Shown: positions 17,020 to 26,978, counted from the stretch's first letter. The stretch: DNA of 64,000 bases from Sphaerisporangium siamense (GCF_014205275.1 NZ_JACHND010000001.1:2666001-2730000), one strand, 5' to 3'. Numbers and translations are program-made. The notes: a model not told the origin generated them from the letters alone.

Positions 17020-18111
17020 TCACTTCATGACTTTGGCCCAGTTGGCCTTCAGGAACGTCTTGGCCTCGTCGGTCTGCGGCACGGTGAGGACGACCGGCGC
17101 GCCGGGCACGGGCGGCAGCTTGGCGGCGGCCTGGCGGTCCAGCTTGCCGTTCATCTCCAGGGCCTCCCAGCGCGCGGGACGGGCGAAGCCCTTCAGGAAC
17201 AGGTTCTGGGCCTCGTCGCCGTAGAGGAACTCCTGCCAGAGCCGGGCGGCGGCGGGGTGCGGCGCCTTCTTGTTGATCGCCTGGACGTAGTACGAGGCGA
17301 GCACCGCGCCCGAGGGGATGACGACCTTCCAGGCAGGCTTCTCGTCCCCGGCGGTCTCCGCCGCCTTGGGGGCGTTCACGTAGTCCCAGTCGACCAGCGT
17401 GTTGGCCTGGGACGGCGCCCGGAAGCCCCCCGACCGCTTCAGCGTGCCGAAGAACTCCAGCCCCCGCTTGGCCTCCGGCCTGCCCCCCTGGAGCGAGGCG
17501 GCCATGACGCCGTTGAACGCCGCCGCCGTGCGCAGCGGGTCGCCCGGCAGCGCCACGGCGTACCCCGGCCTGAGCAGGTCGGCGAAGCCCTTCGGGGCCG
17601 GAACCTTGCGCGGGTCGTAGCCGATGGACATGTACCCGCCGTAGCCCGCGTACCAGTGGCCCTTCAGATCCTTGACCGCGTCGGGGATGTCCTGCCAGGC
17701 GGCCACCTTGTACGGGGCGAACCGCTGGGTGTTGGCGATGGCGACGTCCATGCCGAGGTCGAAGACGTCCGGGGCCTGCCCGGCCGGCGCGGCCTTGGCG
17801 ACGTCGATCTCGCGCTGGCTGCTCGCGCCCGGTTCCACGACGTTGACGCGCACGCCGTACTCGCCGGAGAACCGGTCCATGACCGCGCCGTAGTTGACCC
17901 AGTCGCGCGGCACCCCGACGAGGGTGAGCGAGCCCTCGTGCCTGGCTGCCTCGACCAGCCGGTCCATGGTGCCGAACCCCTCGGCGAGGCTCGCGGCCCT
18001 GGGATTGACCGGGGGGAGCTTCTTCTCGGTGGTGGGCGCGGAGGAGCACCCGGCCGCGGCGGCGGCCAGGAGCGCTACGGCGGCGTAACGGCGTCGAGTC
18101 ACGAGTCGCAT
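17020..18111 (-). CDS. Extracellular solute-binding lipoprotein, orphan
   Basis: A 363-residue ABC substrate-binding protein of the iron/thiamine/polyamine-like family. The ATG at 18111 starts a signal peptide, MRLVTRRRYAAVALLAAAAAG, ending in a lipobox whose cysteine (AAGC) becomes the lipid anchor. The mature protein has the two-lobed periplasmic-binding pattern (TLVGVPRDWVNYG, DLGMDVAIANTQRFAPY, IPSGAVLASYYVQAINKKAPHP). No permease or ATPase lies nearby, so its transporter partner is elsewhere or it acts as a receptor. No clear ribosome site, so the start could be slightly upstream. Confidence 0.8.
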   Translation of the reverse strand: MRLVTRRRYAAVALLAAAAAGCSSAPTTEKKLPPVNPRAASLAEGFGTMDRLVEAARHEGSLTLVGVPRDWVNYGAVMDRFSGEYGVRVNVVEPGASSQREIDVAKAAPAGQAPDVFDLGMDVAIANTQRFAPYKVAAWQDIPDAVKDLKGHWYAGYGGYMSIGYDPRKVPAPKGFADLLRPGYAVALPGDPLRTAAAFNGVMAASLQGGRPEAKRGLEFFGTLKRSGGFRAPSQANTLVDWDYVNAPKAAETAGDEKPAWKVVIPSGAVLASYYVQAINKKAPHPAAARLWQEFLYGDEAQNLFLKGFARPARWEALEMNGKLDRQAAAKLPPVPGAPVVLTVPQTDEAKTFLKANWAKVMK

Positions 18112-18202
18112 ACTCGGCGTGACGGCGGCGCGCGTCGAGGAGGCACGCGGGTGTTTTGGCCCGGCATTGGGCGCGCATTGGGCGTGAGGGGGTGAAACGG
18201 CC

Positions 18203-18436
18203 CTAGCGGCCCGGCGGGCGCTCGGGGACGACCTTGGCCGCCACGACGGAGGTCTCGGCGATCTCGACGAGCGTGCCGTCGCGCTTGCGCACCCGGAGCA
18301 CACCCTCACGCCAGGACTCCAGAACCCCTACGGCGTCGCGGAATCCGTCGGGATCTCTGCGGCGCACGGTGACGCGGCGGCCCACGTCATCGGGGGATAT
18401 CGCGACGACGAGCCGCGCGCCGAAACCGGACGTCAC
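18203..18436 (-). CDS. SH3-like domain protein, resembles N-terminus of GNAT proteins
   Basis: A 77-residue protein: VAISPDDVGRRVTVRRRD, then SWREGVLRVRKRDGTLVEIAE and VVAAKVVPERPPGR. This beta-rich module matches what I recall as the N-terminal domain of larger actinobacterial GNAT acetyltransferases located next to fdxA. Here the frame stops immediately after the module and no acetyltransferase domain follows downstream, where the next gene is an unrelated lipoprotein. It is either a free-standing version or what is left after loss of the GNAT domain. It is divergent from fdxA across about 105 bp. Confidence 0.6.
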   Translation of the reverse strand: MTSGFGARLVVAISPDDVGRRVTVRRRDPDGFRDAVGVLESWREGVLRVRKRDGTLVEIAETSVVAAKVVPERPPGR

Positions 18437-18541
18437 CTGGTTTGCCCCCCTCCCGTTTCAGCCGACAGCCCGACACGGCAATACTAGGTTTATCAACCCG
18501 CGGTCGAGTCGTGCGAAGGCGCGGAGAAGAAGGAGCCCGAG

Positions 18542-18868
18542 GTGACCTACGTCATCGCGCAGCCTTGCGTGGATGTCCTGGACAAGGCGTGCATCGAAGA
18601 GTGCCCCGTCGATTGCATCTACGAGGGCAACCGCATGCTCTACATTCACCCAGACGAATGTGTGGACTGCGGCGCGTGCGAGCCCGTCTGCCCGGTCGAG
18701 GCCATTTTCTACGAGGACGACACGCCCGACCAGTGGAAGGACTTCTACAAGGCGAACGTGGAGTTCTTCGAGGACCTCGGATCGCCGGGCGGCGCCTCCA
18801 AGGTCGGTAAGATCAACAAGGATCACCCGATCGTGGCGGCCCTCCCGCCGCAGGCCGAGGAGCACTGA
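18542..18868 (+). CDS. fdxA: Seven-iron ferredoxin FdxA
   Basis: A 108-residue ferredoxin. The N-terminal cysteines C9, C17, C21 and C25 have the spacing of a 3Fe-4S/4Fe-4S site. The second set, C40, C43, C46 and C50 (ECVDCGACEPVC), forms a 4Fe-4S cluster, as in the actinobacterial 7Fe ferredoxins. GTG start at 18542 with GAAGAAGGAGC upstream. It carries electrons to cytoplasmic redox partners such as cytochromes P450 or oxidoreductases. Its position directly before dapC is a widely conserved actinobacterial arrangement. Confidence 0.95.
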   Translation: MTYVIAQPCVDVLDKACIEECPVDCIYEGNRMLYIHPDECVDCGACEPVCPVEAIFYEDDTPDQWKDFYKANVEFFEDLGSPGGASKVGKINKDHPIVAALPPQAEEH

Positions 18869-18981
18869 GCCGGGTCCACCCGCGATCATGAGGTGCCGCT
18901 GGGTACCGTGACGTACCCGTCGCGGTACCGAGCCGGTGCCGTCTTCGTCGATCGCACCGAACCACACCTGGGGGTGATCCG

Positions 18982-20061
18982 GTGACCGTGCTGCCCGATT
19001 TTCCGTGGGACCGGCTGGCGCCGTACAAGCAGCAGGCCCTCGCCCACGAGGGCGGCATCGTCGACCTGTCGGTCGGCACACCCGTCGACCCCGTGCCCGC
19101 CGTGGCCCGGCAGGCCTTGTCGGGCGCCGCCGACAGTCCCGGCTATCCCCTCACCCACGGCACCGAGGCCGTGCGCCGGGCCGCCGCGGGCTGGCTGGCG
19201 CGCCGCCACGGCGTGACCGTCGCCCCTGACGACGTGCTGCCGACGATCGGGTCCAAGGAACTGGTGGCCTGGCTGCCCACCCTGCTCGGCGTGCGCGCCG
19301 GGGAGCGGGTGGTCATCCCGGCGCTGGCCTACCCCACCTACGACGTCGGCGCGCGCATCGCGGGCGCCACGCCGCACGCCACCGACGGCCTGGTCGAGCT
19401 CGGCCCCGAGCGGGTGCCGCTGGTCTGGGTGAACTCCCCGTCCAACCCGACCGGCCGCGTGCTGCCCGCCGAGCATCTGCGCAAGGTGGTGGCCTGGGCG
19501 CGCGAACGCGGCGCGGTCGTGGCCTCCGACGAGTGCTACATCGAGCTCGGCTGGGAGGAGGAGCCGGTCTCGATCCTGCGTCCCGACGTGTGCGAGGGTT
19601 CCCACGAGGGGCTGCTCGCCGTGCACTCCCTGTCCAAGAGGTCCAATTTCGCCGGGTACAGGGCCGGGTTCGTGACCGGTGACCCGGCGCTGGTGAAGCG
19701 GCTGCTGGAGTTCCGCAAGCACGCCGGCATGATGGTCCCCGCGCCCGTCCAGGCCGCGATGGCCGCCGTCCTCGACGACGACCGGCACGCCGAGGAGCAG
19801 CGGCGGATCTACGCCGCGCGGCGCGCCCTGCTGCGCCCGGCGCTGGAGAAGGCCGGCTGGCGCGTCGACCATTCGACGGCGGGTCTCTACCTGTGGGCGA
19901 CCGACGGCCGCGACTGCTGGGACCAGGTCCGATCGCTCGCTGACATGGGCATATTGGTGGCGCCGGGCGACTTCTACGGGCCCGCCGGTTCCTCCCATGT
20001 CCGTATCGCCATGACAGCCAGTGATGAACGGGTCAATGCGGCCGTGCTTCGCCTCCAGTAG
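18982..20061 (+). CDS. dapC: Succinyldiaminopimelate aminotransferase DapC
   Basis: A 359-residue fold-type I PLP aminotransferase. It converts N-succinyl-2-amino-6-ketopimelate to N-succinyl-LL-diaminopimelate in the succinylase branch of lysine/DAP synthesis. Markers are GSKELVAWLPTLL, the PLP-stacking YPTYDVGARIAGA, WVNSPSNPTGR, DECYIELGWEEEP, and the Schiff-base lysine in HSLSKRSNFAGYRAG. GTG start at 18982. Its neighbours fdxA upstream and dapD/dapE about 1.6 kb downstream support the assignment. Confidence 0.92.
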   Translation: MTVLPDFPWDRLAPYKQQALAHEGGIVDLSVGTPVDPVPAVARQALSGAADSPGYPLTHGTEAVRRAAAGWLARRHGVTVAPDDVLPTIGSKELVAWLPTLLGVRAGERVVIPALAYPTYDVGARIAGATPHATDGLVELGPERVPLVWVNSPSNPTGRVLPAEHLRKVVAWARERGAVVASDECYIELGWEEEPVSILRPDVCEGSHEGLLAVHSLSKRSNFAGYRAGFVTGDPALVKRLLEFRKHAGMMVPAPVQAAMAAVLDDDRHAEEQRRIYAARRALLRPALEKAGWRVDHSTAGLYLWATDGRDCWDQVRSLADMGILVAPGDFYGPAGSSHVRIAMTASDERVNAAVLRLQ

Positions 20062-20072
20062 TATCCCGCGCC

Positions 20073-20735
20073 ATGACCGTTGTGGTCGTGCTCTCAGTGA
20101 GCGCAGCCATCATGATCGTCGTCGTCGTGGGGGTCTTCCTCGGGACGCGGCGGCTCGAAAGGACGGCTCGCCCGGCCTCCAGGAACCCTGAGCCGGCTCC
20201 CGAGCCCATGTCGTCGCACCCCTCGCCCGGCCGATCCTTCATGGTGGACGCCGGGTTCCTCGACCCGCGCACGATCAAGGTGGGGGACACGGTCGACCGT
20301 CAGGGGGTGCGCGCCCGCGTGCTCGGCGCACTCCACCTGTCGTGGCAGGGCGACCAGTGGACCGAATACCTCCTGGAGGAGGGGGTGCGCCACTACCAGT
20401 GGCTCTCGGTCGAGGAGCGCGACGGCGCCACCCCGGACGACCCGCCCCACCTGGAGGTCTATCTCTGGACCCCGGTGCCCACGCAGGGCATGGTCCCGGC
20501 CAAGAGCATGCTGATCATGGAGGGCGTGGAGTTCTCCCCGATCGAGCGCGGGACCGCCGCCTTCCGCTCCGAGGGCATGACGGGCTACCCCGACCGCGGG
20601 CTCGTCGACTTCGCCGACTACCGCGCCCAGGACGGCCGCCTGCTGAGCTTCAGCCGCGTCCAGGGGCAGTCCTGGACGGCCGCCTACGCCCAGCCGCTGT
20701 CCCCGGGTTCCCTCACCGTCGAACGCACGCTCTGA
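20073..20735 (+). CDS. DUF4178-type protein with N-terminal membrane anchor
   Basis: A 220-residue protein. Residues 3-25 are a single strongly hydrophobic segment (VVVVLSVSAAIMIVVVVGVFL). The rest is a soluble domain that fits my memory of the DUF4178 family: KVGDTVDRQGVRARVLGALHLS, a WTEYLLEEG turn, and GMTGYPDRGLVDFADY. The function is unknown. It begins 11 bp after dapC, so it may be cotranscribed. Its stop lies inside a hairpin shared with the convergent gene. Confidence 0.75.
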   Translation: MTVVVVLSVSAAIMIVVVVGVFLGTRRLERTARPASRNPEPAPEPMSSHPSPGRSFMVDAGFLDPRTIKVGDTVDRQGVRARVLGALHLSWQGDQWTEYLLEEGVRHYQWLSVEERDGATPDDPPHLEVYLWTPVPTQGMVPAKSMLIMEGVEFSPIERGTAAFRSEGMTGYPDRGLVDFADYRAQDGRLLSFSRVQGQSWTAAYAQPLSPGSLTVERTL

Positions 20736-20754
20736 GCCGTCTGGAGGCGGCTCA
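20733..20754. terminator. Convergent hairpin spanning both stop codons
   Basis: The perfect 7-bp inverted repeat TGAGCCG / CGGCTCA with an 8-nt loop sits exactly between two convergent genes. The left arm carries the TGA of the DUF4178 gene and the right arm the TCA (stop) of the minus-strand gene. It has no U-tract, as is usual for GC-rich actinobacterial terminators, and could work in both directions. Confidence 0.4.
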
Positions 20755-21591
20755 GGCCAGCTCCACCCGGCCGGCGGCGGCCTTGCCGTCGGCGAGCCAG
20801 CCGTCGTGGCCCGACGCCGACCGCCAGGTGACCCCGGCGTAGCTCACCTGGCGCAGGCCGTACTCGCGGGCGTGGGCCACCGACCAGGCGGCGATCTGCC
20901 AGCCCCGGCGCGCGGACGGCGCGGTGATCCTGCCGCCGTCGCCGGTGGAGCCGCCGAGGTCGCCGAGCGCCCTGGTCAGCTCCTTGCGGGCCTGGGAGGT
21001 CTTCGGCGGCGCCGGAGTCTCGGACACGGGGTACCAGCAGTGGACGCCCTTGGGCACCCGCCCGGTGAACGCCGCCGCGAGGATCTTGGCGTCCTCCTCG
21101 TGCTGGGCGTACGCCGAGCCGTCGGCCGACCGCTGCACCGCCTGCGCCGCCTCGTGCAGCGGCAGCTTCTCGTACCGCTTGACCTTGACCAGCGCGCCGA
21201 AGAACTTCTGCGTGGCGTACACCGGGTCCTGGAGCTGCTTGACCGTGCCCCAGCCCTGCGAGGGCCGCTGCTGGAACACCCCCACCGAGTCGCGGTCGCC
21301 GAACGGCAGGTTCAGCAGCTTGGACTCCTGGATGGCGGTCACGTAGGCGATCTCTAGCGCGCGCTCGGGCAGTTTGCGGCGCGTGGCGACCGCGGCGATC
21401 GTGGCGGCGATCTGCGCCTGCTCGATCTCGAGGTCGAGGGTGCCGGAGGCGGCCTTCACCTGGCAGTGCTCGCCGAGCGCGAACGGCTTGGCCCGGTTGA
21501 GCAGGTGATAGACGCCGTAGAAGAGCGCCGCGATCAGCACGACGACGATGACGATGATGGTCAGGACCGCCCGTGAGAATCGCCGTGCCAC
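20752..21591 (-). CDS. Membrane-anchored hypothetical protein with lysozyme-like domain
   Basis: A 279-residue protein with one N-terminal transmembrane helix (about 8-30, TIIVIVVVLIAALFYGVYHL) and an extracytoplasmic domain. The segment AIQESKLLNLPFGDRDSVGVFQQRPSQGWG looks like the active-site region of goose-type lysozyme / transglycosylase-like folds: a Glu, then the SVGVFQQRP turn. Later parts (PKGVHCWYPV) are typical of the actinobacterial family usually annotated as hypothetical. A role in peptidoglycan turnover is plausible but unproven. GTG start at 21591. Confidence 0.7.
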   Translation of the reverse strand: MARRFSRAVLTIIVIVVVLIAALFYGVYHLLNRAKPFALGEHCQVKAASGTLDLEIEQAQIAATIAAVATRRKLPERALEIAYVTAIQESKLLNLPFGDRDSVGVFQQRPSQGWGTVKQLQDPVYATQKFFGALVKVKRYEKLPLHEAAQAVQRSADGSAYAQHEEDAKILAAAFTGRVPKGVHCWYPVSETPAPPKTSQARKELTRALGDLGGSTGDGGRITAPSARRGWQIAAWSVAHAREYGLRQVSYAGVTWRSASGHDGWLADGKAAAGRVELA

Positions 21592-21646
21592 GACAAGAAC
21601 CTACCGGTCCCGCCGAGTCCCCGGGGCGGCACTAAGCTCGCGAGAC

Positions 21647-22483
21647 ATGAGTGAGACGTTCGAGAGCCCGTTGCCCGCCGCCGTCGACGAGCTGTGGGAG
21701 GACCGCGCGAGCCTGTCGCCCGACGACGCCGAGGCGCGCGGCGTGATCGTCGGCGCGGTGGACATGCTGGACACCGGCAAGGCCCGCGTGGCCTTCGTGG
21801 ACCCCGCCTCCGGTGATGTGGTCGTGGACGAGCGCGCCAAGCGCGCCATCCTGCTGAGCTTCCGCGTGCTCGGCATGGTCAAGAGCGAGGTCGGCGACTT
21901 TCACCACAACGACCGCATCCCGTTGAAGACCACTCTGGACGGTGTGCGCGTGGTCCCCGGCGCCATCGCCCGCTGGGGCGCCTACCTGGCCCCCGGGGTC
22001 GTCCTGATGCCCTCGTACACCAACATCGGCGCCTACGTGGACAGCGGCACCATGGTGGACACCTGGGCCACGGTCGGGTCCTGCGCCCAGATCGGCCGCA
22101 ACGTCCACCTGTCGGGCGGCGTCGGCATCGGCGGGGTCCTCGAACCCCCGAACGCCGTGCCGGTGATCATCGAGGACGACGCGCTGATCGGCAGCCGCTC
22201 GATGATCGTCGAGGGCGCGCGGGTCGGCCAGGGCTCGGTCATCGGCGCGGGCACCATCCTGTCGGCCTCGATGCCGGTCATCGACGTCGAGACCGGCGAG
22301 GAGATCAGCCGTGGCCGCGTCCCGGACTGGTGCGTGGCCGTGGGCGGCACCCGCGCCAAGGAGTTCCCCGGCGGCAGCTTCGGCCTGCCGTGCGTGCTCG
22401 TCCTCAAGCGCCTGGAGCCCGGGCAGCGCCACGACAAGGCCGAGCTGAACGACGTGCTGCGGCAGCACGGCGTCAACGCCTGA
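21647..22483 (+). CDS. dapD: Tetrahydrodipicolinate N-succinyltransferase DapD
   Basis: A 278-residue hexapeptide-repeat acyltransferase that succinylates tetrahydrodipicolinate in lysine/DAP synthesis. The ATG at 21647 begins the conserved [19 protein letters not shown]. The left-handed beta-helix core carries [20 protein letters not shown] and [20 protein letters not shown], which match the E. coli-type DapD closely. The enzyme is about the length of the E. coli protein (274) rather than the longer form I recall from mycobacteria. It ends in a TGATG overlap with dapE. Confidence 0.93.
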   Translation: MSETFESPLPAAVDELWEDRASLSPDDAEARGVIVGAVDMLDTGKARVAFVDPASGDVVVDERAKRAILLSFRVLGMVKSEVGDFHHNDRIPLKTTLDGVRVVPGAIARWGAYLAPGVVLMPSYTNIGAYVDSGTMVDTWATVGSCAQIGRNVHLSGGVGIGGVLEPPNAVPVIIEDDALIGSRSMIVEGARVGQGSVIGAGTILSASMPVIDVETGEEISRGRVPDWCVAVGGTRAKEFPGGSFGLPCVLVLKRLEPGQRHDKAELNDVLRQHGVNA

Positions 22484-23556
22484 TGCCCGAGACCCGGCCG
22501 CTGGACCTGACCGGCGACGTGGGCGTGCTGACCGCCGCGCTGGTGGACGCCGAGTCGGTCAGCGGCGGCGAGAAGGCCCTGGCCGACGCGATCGAGGCCG
22601 CCCTGGCGCCGCTCGCCCACCTCACCGTCGTCCGCGACGGCGAGGCCGTCGTCGCGCGCACCGGGCTCGGGCGCGCCGAGCGGGTGGTCGTCGCCGGGCA
22701 CATCGACACGGTGCCGCTCGCCGGCAACCTGCCCTCACGCGTCCAGGGCGGCCTGCTGTACGGCTGCGGCACCTCGGACATGAAGAGCGGCGTGGCGGTG
22801 GCGCTCAAGCTCGCCGCCGCGCTGCCGTCCCCGTCCAGGGACGTCACCTACGTGTTCTACGACTGCGAGGAGATCGAGGCGGCGCGCAACGGGCTCGGCA
22901 GGCTCGCCCGCACCCGCCCCGAGCTCCTCGCCGGCGACTTCGCGGTGCTCATGGAGCCCACCGGCGGCGAGATCGAGGGCGGCTGCCAGGGCACGCTGCG
23001 CGCCGAGGTGGTCACCCGCGGCAAGCGCTCGCACAGCGCGCGCTCCTGGTACGGCGTGAACGCGATCCACGGCGCGGCGCCCGTCCTGGAGCGGCTCAAC
23101 GCCTACCAGGCGCGCGAGCCCGTGGTGGACGGCCTCGCCTACCACGAGGGCCTGAACGCCGTGGGCGTCGCGGGCGGCGTCGCGGGCAACGTGATCCCCG
23201 ACGAGTGCGTGGTCACCGTCAACTACCGCTTCGCGCCGGACCGCTCGCTGGAGGAGGCGCAGGGGCACGTCCGCGAGGTCTTCGACGGGTACGAGGTGCG
23301 GTTCACCGACGGGGCCCCCGGCGCGCGCCCCGGGCTCACCCACCCGGTGGCCGCCGCGTTCGCCCGCGCGGTCGGCGGCACGCCGCGCGCCAAGCTCGGC
23401 TGGACCGACGTCTCGCTGTTCGCCCGGCTCGGCGTGCCCGCCGTCAACTACGGGCCCGGCGACCCGAACCTCGCCCACCAGGCGGACGAGCACGTCGCGC
23501 TGGACGCGATCGCCGCGTGCGAGCGCAACATGCTGGCCTGGCTGGGCGCGCCCTGA
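22483..23556 (+). CDS. dapE: Succinyldiaminopimelate desuccinylase DapE
   Basis: A 357-residue M20-family metallopeptidase that hydrolyses N-succinyl-LL-diaminopimelate. Zinc-ligand regions are visible: AGHIDTVP (His, Asp), [11 protein letters not shown] (bridging Asp), [12 protein letters not shown] (catalytic Glu and ligand Glu) and [14 protein letters not shown]. The dimerisation domain has [11 protein letters not shown], and a final [10 protein letters not shown] carries the last His. It shares one base with the dapD stop, so translation is coupled. A strong hairpin follows at 23593. Confidence 0.93.
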   Translation: MPETRPLDLTGDVGVLTAALVDAESVSGGEKALADAIEAALAPLAHLTVVRDGEAVVARTGLGRAERVVVAGHIDTVPLAGNLPSRVQGGLLYGCGTSDMKSGVAVALKLAAALPSPSRDVTYVFYDCEEIEAARNGLGRLARTRPELLAGDFAVLMEPTGGEIEGGCQGTLRAEVVTRGKRSHSARSWYGVNAIHGAAPVLERLNAYQAREPVVDGLAYHEGLNAVGVAGGVAGNVIPDECVVTVNYRFAPDRSLEEAQGHVREVFDGYEVRFTDGAPGARPGLTHPVAAAFARAVGGTPRAKLGWTDVSLFARLGVPAVNYGPGDPNLAHQADEHVALDAIAACERNMLAWLGAP

Positions 23557-23592
23557 GCGTCGCGCGGCGCGCCCGGGCCGTCCGGCACAAAA

Positions 23593-23638
23593 GAAAGTGG
23601 CTTTCCTCGCCGGCCATTTGGCGGGGAAAGCCACTTTC
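23593..23638. terminator. Strong 19-bp hairpin after dapE
   Basis: The left arm GAAAGTGGCTTTCCTCGCC (23593-23611) pairs with 23620-23638 around an 8-nt loop. The only deviation is one U:G wobble, so all 19 positions pair in RNA. It lies 36 bp after the dapE stop, with about 150 bp of non-coding sequence before the next gene. It is unusually AT-rich in the stem for this genome. Best explained as the terminator of the dapD-dapE transcript. Confidence 0.65.
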
Positions 23639-23790
23639 AGTCCCGAGCAGCACCCTCGTCTCTTAGACGGCGCCTCGCGGAGAAACGGTTCCGCTGGTCC
23701 GGACAGATTTTCCAAGATTCTTCGGGCCCGGCGCGCAGCGCCCGGATCGGAGAGGTCATACGGGGACTTCCGGGCGGTTAGCGTGGCCGC

Positions 23791-24609
<819 letters not shown>

Positions 24610-24701
24610 CCCCTCGCCCCGTGGCGGTCCCGGCCTGTGACCGTGACTAACACCATCCGCCATGACTGGTTGCCCGTGGCGGCGGCGGTCACCATGGTCC
24701 G

Positions 24702-25754
24702 GTGTTCGTGAGCTCCTCCGACGTCCGCCTCCGCTATGACGGGGCGGTCTCCCTCCAGCACGGTCCCTTCTGGACGGCGCCCTGGCGCATCCCGCACGAG
24801 GAGGCGGCCCTCTACCTTCCCGAGGGCGGAATCGGGCGCGCCGCGATGCCCGCGGGAGTCAGGGTCGCGCTGCGCACCGACAGCGCCACCCTGACCTGCC
24901 ACTACCAGGCCGACCCCTCGCCGCCGCTCGGGGGCGCCACGGGGCCGCCCCGGCTCGACCTGGTGTGCGACGGCGTGCCGGTCGGCGGCGTGCGGCTGGA
25001 CGCCGACGGCCGCGACGCCGTCGCCCACCTGCCCGGGCTGCCGGGGCGCATGGCCACGGTCGAGCTCTGGCTGCCGACCCACCACCAGTTCCGGCTCATC
25101 GGCCTCACCCTGGACGAGGGCGCCGCCATCGCCCGCGACGACCGCACCCGGCCGCGCTGGGTGCACTACGGCAGCTCGATCTCCCAGGGGCAGGGCGCGG
25201 CGTCCCCGGCCTCGGCCTGGCCGGCGGTGGTCGCGCGGGAGGCCGAATGGGATCTCACCCTGCTCGCGCTGGGCGCCGCCTGCAACCTGCAGCCCATGAT
25301 GGCCCGGCTGATACGGGACCTGCCCGCCGACCTCATCACCGCCTGCGTCGGCATCAACATCCAGGCGCTCGGCACCTTCACCGCCGACGCGCTGGTCGCC
25401 GCGCTCGTGGGGTTCGTCAGGACGATCCGCGAGAAGCACCCGCTGACGCCGTTCACGGTGCTCTCCACCATCGTCGCGCCCGACCGCGAGACCGTGCCGG
25501 GACCCGCGGGACTCACCCTGCGCGAGGTCCGGGCGTGCGTCCAGCGGGGCGTGGAACTGCTGCGCGGCCACGGCGACGAGCACCTGTCCTACGTCGACGG
25601 CCTGGAGCTGTTCGGCCCCGACGAGGCCCACCTGCTGGTGGAGCCGGTCGGCAGGGACCGGCTCCACCTGTCGCCCGCGGGCCACCAGGTCTTCGCCTCC
25701 CGGTTCCTGCCGGCCGTGCGCGACGCCCGCCTCGCTTCCCTGCCCGTCAAGTGA
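24702..25754 (+). CDS. SGNH/GDSL-family hydrolase
   Basis: A 350-residue esterase/lipase-like protein in two parts. An N-terminal beta-sandwich (about 1-150) is followed by an SGNH hydrolase domain beginning HYGSSISQGQGA (block I serine). ACVGINIQ takes the place of the usual GxND block III, and RLHLSPAGHQ carries the C-terminal catalytic His. This two-domain layout is like GDSL enzymes acting on acylated carbohydrates. GTG start at 24702, with another GTG two codons on. First gene of a compact four-gene run with an MFS exporter, an acyltransferase and an LLM oxidoreductase. Confidence 0.85.
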   Translation: MFVSSSDVRLRYDGAVSLQHGPFWTAPWRIPHEEAALYLPEGGIGRAAMPAGVRVALRTDSATLTCHYQADPSPPLGGATGPPRLDLVCDGVPVGGVRLDADGRDAVAHLPGLPGRMATVELWLPTHHQFRLIGLTLDEGAAIARDDRTRPRWVHYGSSISQGQGAASPASAWPAVVAREAEWDLTLLALGAACNLQPMMARLIRDLPADLITACVGINIQALGTFTADALVAALVGFVRTIREKHPLTPFTVLSTIVAPDRETVPGPAGLTLREVRACVQRGVELLRGHGDEHLSYVDGLELFGPDEAHLLVEPVGRDRLHLSPAGHQVFASRFLPAVRDARLASLPVK

Positions 25755-25775
25755 CCGTCGAGTGAGAGGCTTCAC

Positions 25776-26975
25776 GTGTCCAGGTACCTCGGGGTCTACC
25801 TCCTCCTCTTCCTGATCGGCACCGAGACGTTCCTCGTGTCTCCGCTGCTGCCGACGATCGCGGCGGACATCGGGGTATCCGAGACCGCCACGGCCGGCAC
25901 CGTGACGGCCTACACGCTCGCCTACGCGGTGACGGCGCCGTTCCTCGGCGCGGCGTCCGACCGGTACGGGCGGCGGCCGATGATCGTCGCGGGCACCGTG
26001 CTGTTCCTGCTGGGCAACGTGCTGGCCGCGGTCGCGGGCGGGCTCGGGGTGCTGATCGCGGCCCGGGTGCTCGGCGCGCTCGGCGCGGCGCTGGCCGGGC
26101 CGTCGATCTGGGCCTACCTCGCCGAGACCGCGGCCGAGTCGGTGCGCGGGCGGGCCGTCGCCCTCGGCATGGCGCTGTTCTCCGCGGGTCAGGTCGTCGG
26201 CGTCCCGGTGGGCAGCGGGCTGGCCGGGCTCGGCGGCTGGCGGGCCCCGTTCTGGGCGCTCGCCGCGCTGTCGCTCGCCGCGCTCGCGCTGGCCGTCCAG
26301 CAGACCCGTGGCGCCCGCGCCACGCATCCGGCGGCGGCGCCGGGGCTCTCCGGGGTCTTCACGGTCTGGCGGGACGGCACGCTGCGGCACGTCCTGATCG
26401 TCGTCTTCCTGCTCCAGGCCGCCAACCTGGGCGCGTACACCTTCCTCGGCGCGGTGCTCCACGACCGCTTCGGCCTGTCGGTGGACGCGCTCGGCCTGCT
26501 CGGCATCCTGGTCGGCGTGGGCGGCGCGGCCGGCGCGCTGGCCGCCGGGCGCGTCGGCGACCGGGCCAGGGGCCGGGGCCGGGACGACCTGCCCTGGGTG
26601 CCCGGCTGGTGCCTGGTACTCGCCGTGTCCGCCGCGCTCGCCGTGCTCGGCGCGCCCCTGTGGGTCAGCGCGGCCGCGGTGTTCGTCTGGTTCGTCGCCA
26701 GCGGCGGGTTCGGCACCGTGGTGCAGACGCTCCTGCTCGGCGTACGCCCGGAGCTCGGCGCGACGTCCAGCTCGTGGAACAGCGCGATGCTCTACGCCGG
26801 GGCCGCCGCGGGCGTCGCGCTCGCCGGGCTGTTCCCGAGCGTCGACACCGGGGCCGCCGTCGTCGGCGCCGGTCTGGCCGTGCTGGCCGCGCTGGCCGCG
26901 GTGCCCCTGGTCGCCAGGGTCCGCGGGCTCGCCGCCCCCGCGGCGCGGGCGGACGCCGCGCGAGTGGAGAGCTGA
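25776..26975 (+). CDS. MFS transporter
   Basis: A 399-residue major facilitator of the drug/arabinose-efflux (DHA1) type with 12 predicted hydrophobic segments. The A-motif GAASDRYGRRPMIV is present between helices 2 and 3, and GRVGDRARGRGRDD lies at the equivalent loop in the second half. GTG start at 25776, 21 bp after the SGNH hydrolase stop and 3 bp before the acyltransferase start, so it belongs to the same transcript. Probably an exporter for a small molecule modified by its neighbours. Confidence 0.9.
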   Translation: MSRYLGVYLLLFLIGTETFLVSPLLPTIAADIGVSETATAGTVTAYTLAYAVTAPFLGAASDRYGRRPMIVAGTVLFLLGNVLAAVAGGLGVLIAARVLGALGAALAGPSIWAYLAETAAESVRGRAVALGMALFSAGQVVGVPVGSGLAGLGGWRAPFWALAALSLAALALAVQQTRGARATHPAAAPGLSGVFTVWRDGTLRHVLIVVFLLQAANLGAYTFLGAVLHDRFGLSVDALGLLGILVGVGGAAGALAAGRVGDRARGRGRDDLPWVPGWCLVLAVSAALAVLGAPLWVSAAAVFVWFVASGGFGTVVQTLLLGVRPELGATSSSWNSAMLYAGAAAGVALAGLFPSVDTGAAVVGAGLAVLAALAAVPLVARVRGLAAPAARADAARVES

Positions 26976-26978
26976 CCC

